Assembly: GCA_900546355.1 (NCBI GenBank)
Contig: URCM01000044.1
Coordinates: 1-24,514, forward strand
Source: an uncultured Bacteroides sp.
Lineage (GTDB): Bacteria > Bacteroidota > Bacteroidia > Bacteroidales > Bacteroidaceae
Direction of reading: 5' to 3'
Length of the DNA stretch: 24,514 nt
A model generated the notes under the pieces. It was not told the origin of the DNA and searched no databases. It saw only the letters and a program-made list of their open reading frames with translations. The translations under genes and the position numbers were made by a program. Positions 1 through 8,530 of the stretch are shown in pieces (position 1 is the first letter of the stretch; every line of letters begins with the position of its first letter).

Positions 1-59
1 GGATACATCAAGCCAAGAAAAACTTTTTGGAGAAATTCAAAACAGCTTCTAAGTGCACT

Positions 60-95
60 GAAAATCCAGTTTCAGTGCACTGAAACTGGATTTTC
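60..95. terminator. 36-bp perfect palindrome, probable terminator of surE-lpxB
   Basis: Positions 60-77 are the exact reverse complement of 78-95, centred on GTGCAC. The stem core CCAGTTTCA/TGAAACTGG is flanked by AAAAT on one side and ATTTT on the other, so a transcript from either strand would end a hairpin with a short U tract. It lies 23 bp beyond the lpxB stop codon on that gene's transcription side, which favours a terminator, possibly bidirectional. The 12-mer AGTGCACTGAAA also occurs at 52-63 as well as at 74-85, so the palindrome may instead belong to a dispersed repeat family. Confidence 0.6.
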
Positions 96-118
96 TATGC
101 AATGAAACCAGCATGAAA

Positions 119-1270
119 CTACGCATACAGTTTTTTCTTATAAGCTTTCAGCGCTTCTATCATCTGAGTGGCTGCCCGCTCCGAAGCCCCCGCTTCTCCC
201 AATACCTGTATCAAGCGATTGTAATCATCCAGCATCCGCCCGCGCTCTTTTCCTCCCGGTAATATCAACGAAAGTCCACGCACGATAGTGCCGACACGCA
301 TATCACCTGCCACCAACTCAGTTACGACTTCTTTCCCGGCTATCAGATTGACCAACGACACAAAGGGAACTTTTAACACGACCCGACGCAACAAAGAAAC
401 CAACTTGCCTGCAGCCGTATAGTAACATACGACCTGTGGCACACGGAAAAGTGCAGTCTCAAGAGTAGCCGTACCCGATGTAACCAGTGCTGCCGTAGCA
501 TGGGCAAGCAACCGGTAAGTCTCCCCGAAAACAATTTCAGTATCCGCATCAATGTATTGCCGGTAAAATTCAGGCTCAATACCTGGCGCGCCCGCCACTA
601 CAAACTGATAATCGGGAAAACTACGTGAGGCCCGTATCATCAATTGCAGATTATCTTTAATTTCCTGCCTCCTGCTTCCGGCGAGCAAAGCGATTATCGG
701 TTTCTTTCCCCACCCGTGCGACAAGACAAATTCGTCAAACGTTTCTCCGTAACCTTTCCGGAAGGCAGCAACGGCATCTACACACGGATTGCCTACATAA
801 TGAATAGGATATTGATGTTTCCGATAAAACTCCACTTCAAACGGAAGAATGGAAAACATCCCGTCGACATCACGCTTTATATTCTTTATACGGTATTCTT
901 TCCACGCCCAAATCTTCGGAGAGATGTAATAGAACACCGGAATCTGCGTATGAAGCTTGATATATTGCGCTATCTTCAAATTGAAACCCGGATAATCCAC
1001 CAGAATCAGGACATCAGGATTCCATGCCTCCACATCGCTTTTACAAAAATCCATATTGCGGAGAATCGTACGCAAATGCAGAAGCACAGGAACAAACCCC
1101 ATGTAGGCTAACGATTTATAATGACGCACACAAGTTCCTCCCACATTCCTCATCAAGTCGCCTCCGAAAAAGCGGAATTCGGCTTTCGGGTCTTCCGCAA
1201 GCAACGCACGCATCAGGTTGGACGCATGCAAGTCGCCCGACGCTTCTCCGACAATCAGATAATATTTCAT
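119..1270 (-). CDS. lpxB: Lipid-A-disaccharide synthase
   Basis: LpxB is a family GT19 glycosyltransferase that condenses UDP-2,3-diacylglucosamine with 2,3-diacylglucosamine 1-phosphate to form the lipid A disaccharide on the cytoplasmic face of the inner membrane. The 383-residue length is normal for the family. Visible signatures are the N-terminal GEASGDLHA (residues 8-16), SPKIWAW (117-123), GNPCVD (160-165), GSRRQEI (198-204) and a late SGTATLE segment of the sugar-nucleotide-binding half. Its ATG overlaps the surE stop codon as ATGA, so the two are almost certainly co-transcribed and translationally coupled. A 36-bp palindrome lies just downstream. No frameshift or missing motif is seen. 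Confidence 0.96.
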   Translation of the reverse strand: MKYYLIVGEASGDLHASNLMRALLAEDPKAEFRFFGGDLMRNVGGTCVRHYKSLAYMGFVPVLLHLRTILRNMDFCKSDVEAWNPDVLILVDYPGFNLKIAQYIKLHTQIPVFYYISPKIWAWKEYRIKNIKRDVDGMFSILPFEVEFYRKHQYPIHYVGNPCVDAVAAFRKGYGETFDEFVLSHGWGKKPIIALLAGSRRQEIKDNLQLMIRASRSFPDYQFVVAGAPGIEPEFYRQYIDADTEIVFGETYRLLAHATAALVTSGTATLETALFRVPQVVCYYTAAGKLVSLLRRVVLKVPFVSLVNLIAGKEVVTELVAGDMRVGTIVRGLSLILPGGKERGRMLDDYNRLIQVLGEAGASERAATQMIEALKAYKKKLYA

Positions 1271-2040
1271 ACGTTAAAGTCCCACGTTTTCAGTTCACGC
1301 ATCACCGTATAAGCGGTCACATCGATTTGAGTAGGCGTTATAGCCACATAATTATGCCCCAACGCCCAATGATCCGTATCTTCCGCATCCGGTTCCAGAT
1401 TCTTGTATTCACCGGTCAGCCAGAAATAATTTCCTCCTCTCGGATGGTCGGCTTTCACAAATTCACGCGTCCACACACCATGCGTCTGACGACATACCAG
1501 TACCCCTTCCAAATCTGCGGTATCAGGGAAATTCACATTCAGGCAAATCCCTTCGGGAAGCCCCTTTGCCAAAGTTTCCTCAACGATACGCTTCACATAA
1601 GGCAAAGCCGGGGTAAAATCGGCATCCGCACTATGATTGCAAAGCGAAAAACCAATCGAAGGGATACCTTTCAAGCATCCTTCGATAACCACTCCCATCG
1701 TTCCCGAATAGTGCACATTCACCGAAGAATTGTCGCCGTGGTTAATACCGCCTATCACAAGGTCGGGAGTACGGGGCACAATGGCGTGCAATGCCAGCTT
1801 GACACAGTCCACCGGAGTACCCGAACACTTATATACCGACAAACCCGGCTCCTGCTGGAGCAAAGCATAAAGCACCGGAAAAGCAGAAGTGATGGCACCT
1901 GCCGAACCCGAACGAGGTCCGTCGGGAGCCACTACAATCAAATCACCTACGGGACGCAAAGCCCGCACCAACTCGTGTATTCCTTTTGCGTTCACACCGT
2001 CATCGTTCGACAACAGCAACAGAGGTCTTTTCTTTGTCAT
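1267..2040 (-). CDS. surE: 5'/3'-nucleotidase SurE
   Basis: SurE is a metal-dependent phosphatase acting on nucleoside monophosphates, in some species also on polyphosphate, and is linked to stationary-phase survival. The N-terminal SNDDG (residues 11-15) supplies the metal-binding Asp pair, GPRSGSAGAIT (41-51) matches the conserved Ser/Asn-rich active-site loop, and GGINHGDN is the conserved Asn segment. I start it at the ATG ending at 2040 (MTKKRP), giving 257 residues. An upstream in-frame ATG at 2077-2079 adds 13 residues but lies inside a consensus -7 promoter box, so it would not be on the transcript. It is the first gene of a two-gene unit with lpxB, overlapping it by 4 bp. Confidence 0.95.
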   Translation of the reverse strand: MTKKRPLLLLSNDDGVNAKGIHELVRALRPVGDLIVVAPDGPRSGSAGAITSAFPVLYALLQQEPGLSVYKCSGTPVDCVKLALHAIVPRTPDLVIGGINHGDNSSVNVHYSGTMGVVIEGCLKGIPSIGFSLCNHSADADFTPALPYVKRIVEETLAKGLPEGICLNVNFPDTADLEGVLVCRQTHGVWTREFVKADHPRGGNYFWLTGEYKNLEPDAEDTDHWALGHNYVAITPTQIDVTAYTVMRELKTWDFNV

Positions 2041-2076
2041 ATATACCTTATATATTATAAGTACATTTCGTGTCCG

Positions 2077-2107
2077 CAAAGTTACAATATTTTGCCCAAT
2101 GCACCAA
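2077..2107 (-). promoter_or_regulatory. surE-lpxB promoter
   Basis: Read on the minus strand, TAACTTTG (2077-2084) matches the Bacteroidales -7 consensus TAnnTTTG exactly, and TTGG (2104-2107) sits 19 bp upstream as a -33 element. Transcription should begin near 2070, giving a leader of about 30 nt before the surE ATG at 2040. Confidence 0.7.
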
Positions 2108-2173
2108 TATGCAGCCTGTGCAATTCTGCCTTACCGTCCGGCAGCATGAAATAAAGCCGTATACATCCGTTAA

Positions 2174-2278
2174 TTTTACACAAGCAGATATTAAACTTCG
2201 TATCCACACACCGGATTTACACAAAAATCGCTATCTTTGCCCGGTGAAGTTATTAACAGGAGCGGCGAGTTATCAACA
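2174..2278 (+). promoter_or_regulatory. Cluster of DnaA-box-like 9-mers upstream of parA
   Basis: Four same-strand 9-mers each differ at one position from the DnaA box TTATNCACA: TTTTACACA (2174-2182), GTATCCACA (2200-2208), TTATTAACA (2250-2258) and TTATCAACA (2270-2278). A fifth, ATTTACACA (2215-2223), has two differences. They lie in the 317-bp surE/parA divergent gap, which also holds the AT-rich stretch 2041-2066. parAB often lies near the chromosome origin, so this could be an origin segment or a DnaA-responsive control region. That is inference; no box is a perfect match. Confidence 0.4.
2232..2239 (+). promoter_or_regulatory. Candidate parA operon -7 box
   Basis: TATCTTTG fits the TAnnTTTG consensus exactly. 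The expected -33 position (about 2207-2212) has no TTTG or TTG, so the promoter is either weak or activator-dependent. It would give a leader of about 110 nt that contains the last two DnaA-box-like sequences. Confidence 0.45.
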
Positions 2279-2357
2279 GTTTTGCAAAATGTTGCAAGAA
2301 TGAGACATACTATCTCGCCAATTATTTGTTACTTCGCAATCAGATAAACTGATTAAT

Positions 2358-3128
2358 ATGGGAAAAATTATTGCTTTAGCCAACCAGAAAGGCGGTGTAG
2401 GCAAAACTACGACCACTATTAACTTGGCTGCATCATTGGCTACACTCGAAAAGAAAGTATTGGTAGTAGACGCAGATCCTCAGGCAAATGCCTCTTCCGG
2501 ATTAGGAGTAGACTTGAAAGACATCGACTGCTCTATCTACGAATGTCTGATTAACCAAAGCGACATACGGGAGGCCATTTACACGACCGATATTGACGGA
2601 CTGGACATCGTGCCCTCGCACATCGACCTGGTGGGAGCAGAAATTGAAATGCTGAACTTAGAGAACCGCGAGAAAATCATGAAAAAGGCGCTGGCGCCCA
2701 TGGCAGGAGAATACGATTACATCCTGATAGACTGCTCGCCTTCTTTAGGACTGATTACAATCAACGCATTGACTGCCGCCGACTCGGTCATTATCCCTGT
2801 GCAATGCGAATATTTCGCACTGGAAGGAATCAGCAAATTGCTGAACACCATACGGATTATCAAGACGAAGCTGAACCCGTCGTTGGAAATAGAAGGATTC
2901 TTGCTGACTATGTTCGATTCACGCCTGCGTTTAGCGAACCAAATCTATGACGAAGTGAAACGGCATTTTCAGGAATTGGTGTTTAAGACAATCATCCAGC
3001 GCAACGTAAAACTAAGCGAAGCGCCGAGCCACGGAATCCCAGCCATCTTATATGACGCCGATTCCACGGGAGCCAAAAACCATCTGGCACTTGCCAATGA
3101 AATTATTAACAAAAACCAAAAACAGTAA
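2358..3128 (+). CDS. parA: Chromosome-partitioning ATPase ParA (Soj family)
   Basis: ParA is the DNA-binding ATPase that moves ParB-parS complexes during chromosome segregation. The deviant Walker A motif KGGVGKTT is at residues 11-18, with the signature Lys 11 and catalytic Lys 16. VVDADPQAN (36-44) is the A' motif and [10 protein letters not shown] is Walker B. The 256-residue length and the absence of an N-terminal DNA-binding extension are typical of chromosomal Soj-type ParA rather than the longer plasmid form. parB follows after 24 bp, and two more genes continue in the same direction. The start codon precedes the usual MGKII-type beginning and needs no adjustment. Confidence 0.96.
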   Translation: MGKIIALANQKGGVGKTTTTINLAASLATLEKKVLVVDADPQANASSGLGVDLKDIDCSIYECLINQSDIREAIYTTDIDGLDIVPSHIDLVGAEIEMLNLENREKIMKKALAPMAGEYDYILIDCSPSLGLITINALTAADSVIIPVQCEYFALEGISKLLNTIRIIKTKLNPSLEIEGFLLTMFDSRLRLANQIYDEVKRHFQELVFKTIIQRNVKLSEAPSHGIPAILYDADSTGAKNHLALANEIINKNQKQ

Positions 3129-3152
3129 CGACCCGTAACTACAGAAAAAAAC

Positions 3153-4052
3153 ATGGCGGTACAAAAGAAATATGCATTAGGAAGAGGACTTGATGCCTTG
3201 ATTTCCACCAATGAGGAAATCAGGACATCGGGGTCGTCTTCCATCAACGAAATAGAACTGGACAAGATTTCGGTCAATCCCAACCAGCCGCGCCGCGAAT
3301 TCGACCCGATTGCCCTACAGGAACTGGCTGACTCGATAGCGGAAATAGGCATCATACAACCCATCACCTTGCGCCAGTTGAGCGAAGACTCCTACCAAAT
3401 CATCGCAGGAGAACGACGCTACCGGGCTGCCATACAGGCCGGACTGAAAACCATCCCCGCATACATCCGCACAGCCGATGACGAGAACGTAATGGAGATG
3501 GCACTGATAGAAAATATCCAACGGGAAGACCTCAACGCTTTGGAAATAGCGCTGGCATACCAGCACCTCATCGAACAATACGGATTGACGCAAGAAAGAC
3601 TGAGCGACCGTGTCGGGAAAAAACGTGCTACCATTGCCAACTACCTGCGCCTGCTTAAACTACCGGCGCCCATCCAGGTAGCACTGAAGAACAAAGAAAT
3701 AGACATGGGACATGCCCGTGCCTTACTGGCATTAGACGACCCCAAAACGCAAATACGCATCTTCAATGAAATCATCGCGCAAGGCTACTCGGTACGCAAG
3801 GTAGAAGAAATCGTGAAAGCCCTCTCGGCAGGTGAAAGCGTAGAGTCGGGCGGAAAAAAGATAACCCCTAAAGGAGCCAAGCTGTCGGAAGAATACACCC
3901 TGCTGCAAAACCATCTGTGCTCGTTCTTCGGAACCAAAGTGCAGCTATCGTGCAGCAACAAAGGAAAAGGAAAAATCAGCATCCCTTTCAACAGCGAAGC
4001 CGACCTTGAACGGATTATGGAGATATTGGATTCGATACAACCTAAAGAATAA
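3153..4052 (+). CDS. parB: Chromosome-partitioning protein ParB (Spo0J family)
   Basis: ParB is the CTP-dependent clamp that loads at parS sites and partners ParA. The N-terminal GRGLDALI (residues 10-17) is the usual ParA-interacting peptide. GERRYRAA (86-93) is the arginine-rich CTP-binding motif and ENIQREDL (120-127) is the second conserved box. A helix-turn-helix follows at about 145-170, and a short C-terminal segment after residue 270 probably dimerises. At 299 residues it has normal length. It sits 24 bp after parA and 12 bp before the DUF5683 gene. I found no parS-like site (TGTTTCACGTGAAACA or close) in the window. Confidence 0.95.
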   Translation: MAVQKKYALGRGLDALISTNEEIRTSGSSSINEIELDKISVNPNQPRREFDPIALQELADSIAEIGIIQPITLRQLSEDSYQIIAGERRYRAAIQAGLKTIPAYIRTADDENVMEMALIENIQREDLNALEIALAYQHLIEQYGLTQERLSDRVGKKRATIANYLRLLKLPAPIQVALKNKEIDMGHARALLALDDPKTQIRIFNEIIAQGYSVRKVEEIVKALSAGESVESGGKKITPKGAKLSEEYTLLQNHLCSFFGTKVQLSCSNKGKGKISIPFNSEADLERIMEILDSIQPKE

Positions 4053-4064
4053 AAACGGACAGAC

Positions 4065-4859
4065 TTGGAAAAGCAATCGTTTACATACCTGATTATCTAT
4101 GTATTCCTGTTCGGCTTCTTATTCGGCGGAAGTATGGATACGTATGGACAGCGCGCCCGCAAGCACCGCGAAGGCATACTGAAAGCCGACTCTATACGAG
4201 CGCAGAACCGTGCGGACAGCCTGGCGTTGCTCGACACGCTGGCATGGGAAAACCAACGGATTACCGACCTGGAAACTCCGGTAGACACAGCACTACTCGC
4301 CCATAAAAGTGACTCCGTCCAACAACAGGCTCCCCCCATAAAGCTCAAGAAAAAGAAATGGATTCCGAAAGCGAACAATGCTATCTGGCTTTCGCTTGCC
4401 ATACCGGGCGCAGGACAGATATACAACCACAAATACTGGAAGCTGCCTATCATCTACGGCGGATTCGTGGGATGTATCTATGCCCTGACGTGGAACGGGC
4501 AAATGTATAAGGATTACTCGCAGGCATACCAGGATATCATGAGCGACAACCCTGCCAACGACAGCTATATGGAAATGATGCCTGCCGGCTGGACACAAGA
4601 AATGGTACTCAATGACCTCAGTTATTGGCAAGAAACCTTCAGGGGGCGTAAAGACATGTACAGGCGACAGCGTGACCTGAGTATCTTCGCTTTCATCGGT
4701 GTATATTTGCTTTCGGTGATTGACGCGTATGTAGATGCCGAGTTGTCCAGCTTCGACATATCCGAAGACTTAAGTATGGAATGGCAGCCTGCCCTGTTTA
4801 ACGACGCACGCTGCGGATTGCCCCAAGGCATCGGCGTGCAATGCAATATTAAATTTTAG
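4065..4859 (+). CDS. DUF5683 domain membrane-associated protein, TTG start
   Basis: This is a Bacteroidales protein of unknown function, 264 residues. It begins with TTG 12 bp after the parB stop. That start gives a hydrophobic signal segment (about residues 8-22) ending in TYGQ before a basic stretch, which looks like a Bacteroidales signal peptide; the first ATG, at 4134, would remove it. A Lys-rich linker precedes the domain, which opens with WIPKANNAIWLS and the glycine-rich AIPGAGQIYN, followed by two more hydrophobic helices. The family is often found between parB and a lytic transglycosylase gene in this phylum, as here. An envelope role linked to division or cell-wall work is inference from context only. 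Confidence 0.82.
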   Translation: MEKQSFTYLIIYVFLFGFLFGGSMDTYGQRARKHREGILKADSIRAQNRADSLALLDTLAWENQRITDLETPVDTALLAHKSDSVQQQAPPIKLKKKKWIPKANNAIWLSLAIPGAGQIYNHKYWKLPIIYGGFVGCIYALTWNGQMYKDYSQAYQDIMSDNPANDSYMEMMPAGWTQEMVLNDLSYWQETFRGRKDMYRRQRDLSIFAFIGVYLLSVIDAYVDAELSSFDISEDLSMEWQPALFNDARCGLPQGIGVQCNIKF

Positions 4860-4863
4860 AATC

Positions 4864-6102
4864 ATGAAAAAACTGTTTATTGGAATATTAAGCTTATTAG
4901 GAACTTCCGCCCTTTACGCGCAGCAGACGGAAAAAAGCATCACCGTCCGCTCGGCATCGGGAACCGAAGAAGTCATCGACCTGCCTGCCGGTATGATATC
5001 CGAAACCGACAGCCTCTACCTCGACTGGATTTCGAAGAATTACATCCACATCGGAGAGAACTGCACCCTGACCGCCGACAATCCGGAAGTAAGCGACTCC
5101 GTTTATTTGGACCGCCTGAAACGCATTCCTGCCATCATCGAAATGCCATACAATGAAGTGGTACGTGAATTTATCGACATGTATGCCACTCGCTTGCGAC
5201 AGAAAGTAGCATTCATGTTGAGTGCCAATAACTTCTATATGCCCATCTTCGAAGAAGCGCTCGACCTCTACAACCTTCCTTTAGAACTGAAATACCTGCC
5301 GGTCGTCGAGTCGGCGTTAAACCCGATAGCAAGCTCCAGCCAAGGAGCCGTAGGCTTATGGCAATTCATGCTGAACACCGGAAAAATCTATGGATTGAAA
5401 GTGACGAGTTTAGTAGACGAACGGCGCGACCCGGTAAAGTCGACATACGCTGCAGCCCGTTACCTGAAAGACCTTTACGACATCTACCATGACTGGAATC
5501 TGGTGCTTGCCGCCTATAACTGCGGCCCCGGCATCATCAATAAAGCCATCCGCCGTGCCGATGGAGAAAAAGACTTTTGGGCACTTTATAACTATTTGCC
5601 CAAACAGACCCGCGGATACGTACCCGCTTTCATCGCTGCCAATTACATCATGACCTACTATTGCGAACACAACATCAGCCCGATGGAAATGAAAATGCCC
5701 GAAGGAACAGATACCATACATATATCCCGTCCCCTTCACTTACAGCAAGTATCGGCTGTATGTGACATTAGCCTCGACGAACTGCGGGCTCTCAATCCGG
5801 AATTCAAGAAAGATATCATCCCCGGCAATGAGCACCCATACGCGTTGCGCCTGCCCAGCAAAATGATAAGCAGCTTCATCGATTTGGAGGACAGCATTTA
5901 CAATTACAAACCGAACACGTATCTCACACGGCGCAATACCGTAGACATCCCTGCCCCCAAAGCCGTATACCACCGCATCCGCAACGGAGAAACCCTGGGC
6001 GGTATTGCCCGTAAATACGGAGTCAGTGTATCCCAGCTACGAAAGCTGAACGGCATACGTGGAAGCAACATCCGTGCGGGAAAATCCATCCGCATTCGAT
6101 AA
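4864..6102 (+). CDS. MltD-like lytic murein transglycosylase with LysM domain
   Basis: This enzyme cleaves the MurNAc-GlcNAc bond of peptidoglycan with 1,6-anhydro product formation. Residues 1-19 are a signal peptide (cleavage after LYA). A GH23/SLT domain spans about 130-260, with the catalytic Glu at 149 in VVESAL, then GAVGLWQF (161-168) and LAAYNCGPG (215-223). Around 280-330 there is a degenerate LysM-like stretch, and the last 45 residues (YHRIRNGETLGGIA onward) form a clear LysM domain for glycan binding. It is 412 residues, with fewer LysM repeats than E. coli MltD. It starts 4 bp after the preceding gene and probably closes the parAB operon. The product is periplasmic or outer-membrane associated. 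Confidence 0.92.
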   Translation: MKKLFIGILSLLGTSALYAQQTEKSITVRSASGTEEVIDLPAGMISETDSLYLDWISKNYIHIGENCTLTADNPEVSDSVYLDRLKRIPAIIEMPYNEVVREFIDMYATRLRQKVAFMLSANNFYMPIFEEALDLYNLPLELKYLPVVESALNPIASSSQGAVGLWQFMLNTGKIYGLKVTSLVDERRDPVKSTYAAARYLKDLYDIYHDWNLVLAAYNCGPGIINKAIRRADGEKDFWALYNYLPKQTRGYVPAFIAANYIMTYYCEHNISPMEMKMPEGTDTIHISRPLHLQQVSAVCDISLDELRALNPEFKKDIIPGNEHPYALRLPSKMISSFIDLEDSIYNYKPNTYLTRRNTVDIPAPKAVYHRIRNGETLGGIARKYGVSVSQLRKLNGIRGSNIRAGKSIRIR

Positions 6103-6111
6103 TTTATCAGA

Positions 6112-6147
6112 AAAAAGTCCTTTCTTCTTGCAAAATTAAGGATTTTT
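6112..6147 (+). terminator. Possible weak terminator of the parA-mltD operon
   Basis: AAAAAGTCCTT (6112-6122) pairs with AAGGATTTTT (6138-6147) with one bulged G, leaving a 15-nt loop and a U-rich 3' end. It falls just after the transglycosylase stop codon but overlaps the -33 and spacer of the next promoter, so the call is tentative. Confidence 0.35.
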
Positions 6148-6157
6148 CCTAATTTTG
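6128..6157 (+). promoter_or_regulatory. rel promoter
   Basis: TAATTTTG (6150-6157) matches the Bacteroidales -7 consensus, and TTG (6128-6130, within CTTG) is 19 bp upstream. Transcription should begin near 6164, leaving a leader of about 20 nt with AGAGGG at 6171-6176, six bases before the ATG. This is one of the few Shine-Dalgarno-like sites in the window. Confidence 0.65.
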
Positions 6158-6182
6158 CACTATTCATTTAAGAGGGACTACC

Positions 6183-8459
6183 ATGACTGACGAAAAATTA
6201 ACTCAAGAGCAAGCTGACGAAAAGCTGATAAACGACGCTTTTCAGGAATTGTTGGACCGATATTTGGAAAGCAGACATCGCAAGAAAGTAGAAATTATCA
6301 CCAAAGCTTTCAACTTCGCCCGGCAAGCGCACAAAGGGGTAAGACGCCGGTCGGGTGAACCTTATATCCTTCACCCCATAGCCGTGGCCCGCATTGCCTG
6401 CGTTGAAATCGGATTAGGCTCCACCTCCATTTGCGCAGCCTTGCTCCACGATGTGGTAGAAGATACAGACTATACCGTAGAGGATATAGAAAACCTCTTT
6501 GGCCCTAAAATCGCGCAAATCGTAGACGGGCTTACCAAAATATCGGGAGGTATCTTTGGCGACCGTGCGTCGGCGCAAGCAGAAAACTTCAAGAAACTGC
6601 TTCTGACGATGAACGACGACATACGTGTTATCCTTATCAAGATATCCGACCGCCTGCACAATATGCGTACACTTGGTTCCATGCTTCCCAGCAAACAATA
6701 TAAAATTGCAGGCGAAACATTGTATATCTATGCCCCCTTGGCCAACCGGTTGGGGCTGAACCGCATCAAGACCGAACTGGAAGACCTGAGCTTCAAGTAT
6801 GAACATCCCGAAACTTATCAGGAAATCCAAAACAAGCTGCAAGCCACACAAGCCGAACGGGAAAGCCTGTTTACCGAATTCACGGCTCCTATCCGCGAGC
6901 AACTGGACAAGATGAACATTCCGTACCGCATCATTGCACGCGTAAAGTCTCCTTACTCTATCTGGAACAAGATGCAGGCCAAACATATTACGTTTGAAGA
7001 AATCTACGACATCCTGGCGGTACGCATCATCTTTACTCCACGCAGCCAGGAAGAGGAACTGAATGACTGCTTTAACATCTACGTTGCCATTTCACGCATC
7101 TACAAACCCCACCCTGACCGCCTGCGCGACTGGGTGAGCCACCCGAAAGCCAATGGTTATCAAGCCCTCCATGTCACCCTTATGAGTAACAAGGGGCAAT
7201 GGATTGAAGTACAAATCCGAAGCGAACGGATGAACGATGTAGCCGAACAAGGCTTCGCAGCCCACTGGAAATATAAAGCAGGAGGAGGTAGTGAAGACGA
7301 AGGCGAACTGAGCAAATGGCTGAAAACCATCAAAGAAATATTAGACGACCCTCAACCCGATGCATTGGACTTCTTGGACACAATCAAGCTGAACCTGTTC
7401 GCGTCCGAAATATTCGTATTCACGCCGAAGGGAGAAATCAAGACGATGCCACAAAACTGTACCGCGCTCGACTTTGCATTCTCTATCCATACATTCTTGG
7501 GCAGCCATTGCATCGGCGCCAAAGTCAACCATAAATTAGTGCCACTCAGCCACAAGCTGCAAAGCGGGGACCAAGTGGAAATCCTGACTTCGAAATCTCA
7601 AAAGGTACAACCATCATGGATTAACTTCGCCACCACCGCTAAAGCAAAAGCCAAGATACAAGCCATCTTGAAACGGGAACGGCGTGAGCAACAACTGAAG
7701 GGCGAAGACCTGATTGCCCAATTCTTTCAAAACGAAGGGTTGCCGGCTAATGACGAAAACATCCGCAAATTATGCGAAAAACATCAGGTAAAGACCTACG
7801 AAGAATTAGCGTTGGCGGTAGGCCAAGGCGTATTCACCTTAGGAGACCCCGACAAGAACGAACTGAAAGAAAAAACAAATTCGACCAACTGGAAAAAATA
7901 CATCAGTTTCGCGTTTGGAGGAAACAAACAAAAGAACACTAAACAGCAGGATAAAACCGAACCGCAACCACTCAATATCGACAAGAAGTCTATTGTAAAA
8001 CTAACTCCCGACGCTATCCAGAAAAATTACATCCTGGCAGACTGCTGCAAGCCTATCCCTGGCGACGATGTACTGGGATATATCGACGACAACAACCGCA
8101 TTGTCATCCATAAACGCCAGTGTCCCATTGCCGCCCAACTGAAAACCAGCTTCGGCAACCGTTTGATTGCCGTACAATGGCAAACGGGAAAAGCGTTGGT
8201 ATTCCCCGTAAACATCTACATCAAGGGACTGGATGAAATAGGTATACTGAACAAATTGACCGAAGTGATTTCGCAACAACTGAACGTTAACATCCATAAG
8301 CTGAATATCGAATCGGAAGAAGGGATTTTCGAATCGCGCGTCCAGCTTTATGTGCACGACGTAAACGATGTCAACACCATTTGCAACAATCTGAAAAAAA
8401 TCAACAATATCAAGAAAATAACCCGCATTGACGATTTCAATGACGAGATTGTCGACTGA
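6183..8459 (+). CDS. rel: Bifunctional (p)ppGpp synthetase/hydrolase (RelA/SpoT family)
   Basis: A long RSH protein of 758 residues, normal for the family. The N-terminal HD hydrolase domain has intact metal-binding residues (His 89-Asp 90, Glu 93-Asp 94 in LLHDVVEDT). The synthetase domain contains ANGYQALH and the catalytic Glu of EVQIRS (about residue 342), followed by EQGFAAHWKYK. A TGS domain begins near 405 (EIFVFTPKGE). A Cys-Cys zinc-finger-like domain holds CCKPIPGDD at 621-629, and a C-terminal ACT domain spans about 675-750. Both catalytic centres look functional, so the enzyme should both make and degrade (p)ppGpp. It has its own promoter and a terminator shared with the convergent merR gene. 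Confidence 0.96.
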   Translation: MTDEKLTQEQADEKLINDAFQELLDRYLESRHRKKVEIITKAFNFARQAHKGVRRRSGEPYILHPIAVARIACVEIGLGSTSICAALLHDVVEDTDYTVEDIENLFGPKIAQIVDGLTKISGGIFGDRASAQAENFKKLLLTMNDDIRVILIKISDRLHNMRTLGSMLPSKQYKIAGETLYIYAPLANRLGLNRIKTELEDLSFKYEHPETYQEIQNKLQATQAERESLFTEFTAPIREQLDKMNIPYRIIARVKSPYSIWNKMQAKHITFEEIYDILAVRIIFTPRSQEEELNDCFNIYVAISRIYKPHPDRLRDWVSHPKANGYQALHVTLMSNKGQWIEVQIRSERMNDVAEQGFAAHWKYKAGGGSEDEGELSKWLKTIKEILDDPQPDALDFLDTIKLNLFASEIFVFTPKGEIKTMPQNCTALDFAFSIHTFLGSHCIGAKVNHKLVPLSHKLQSGDQVEILTSKSQKVQPSWINFATTAKAKAKIQAILKRERREQQLKGEDLIAQFFQNEGLPANDENIRKLCEKHQVKTYEELALAVGQGVFTLGDPDKNELKEKTNSTNWKKYISFAFGGNKQKNTKQQDKTEPQPLNIDKKSIVKLTPDAIQKNYILADCCKPIPGDDVLGYIDDNNRIVIHKRQCPIAAQLKTSFGNRLIAVQWQTGKALVFPVNIYIKGLDEIGILNKLTEVISQQLNVNIHKLNIESEEGIFESRVQLYVHDVNDVNTICNNLKKINNIKKITRIDDFNDEIVD

Positions 8460-8460
8460 C

Positions 8461-8524
8461 TTTATTTTCCCCGGCTTTGCACAGACGAATCCTATTTTCA
8501 TCTCTGTAAAGCCGAGGAAATAAA
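8461..8524. terminator. Bidirectional terminator between rel and merR
   Basis: The arm 8461-8485 (TTTATTTTCCCCGGCTTT then GCACAGA) pairs with 8503-8524 with small bulges and one mismatch. The core is CGGCTTT/AAAGCCG, and A/T tracts close both outer ends. It sits exactly in the 71-bp gap between convergent stop codons, so it can serve both genes. Confidence 0.8.
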
Positions 8525-8530
8525 AAAACA

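Noticed and set aside
69..86. Resemblance of GTTTCA...TGAAAC in the lpxB palindrome to a parS site
   Set aside because: The parS arms are separated by two bases (CG), whereas here six bases (GTGCAC) separate them; the spacing is wrong for ParB.
1024..2154. 376-residue open frame on the plus strand
   Set aside because: It is antisense to lpxB and surE, has no family resemblance and is rich in His, Arg, Ser and Thr, as expected of a codon-bias shadow.
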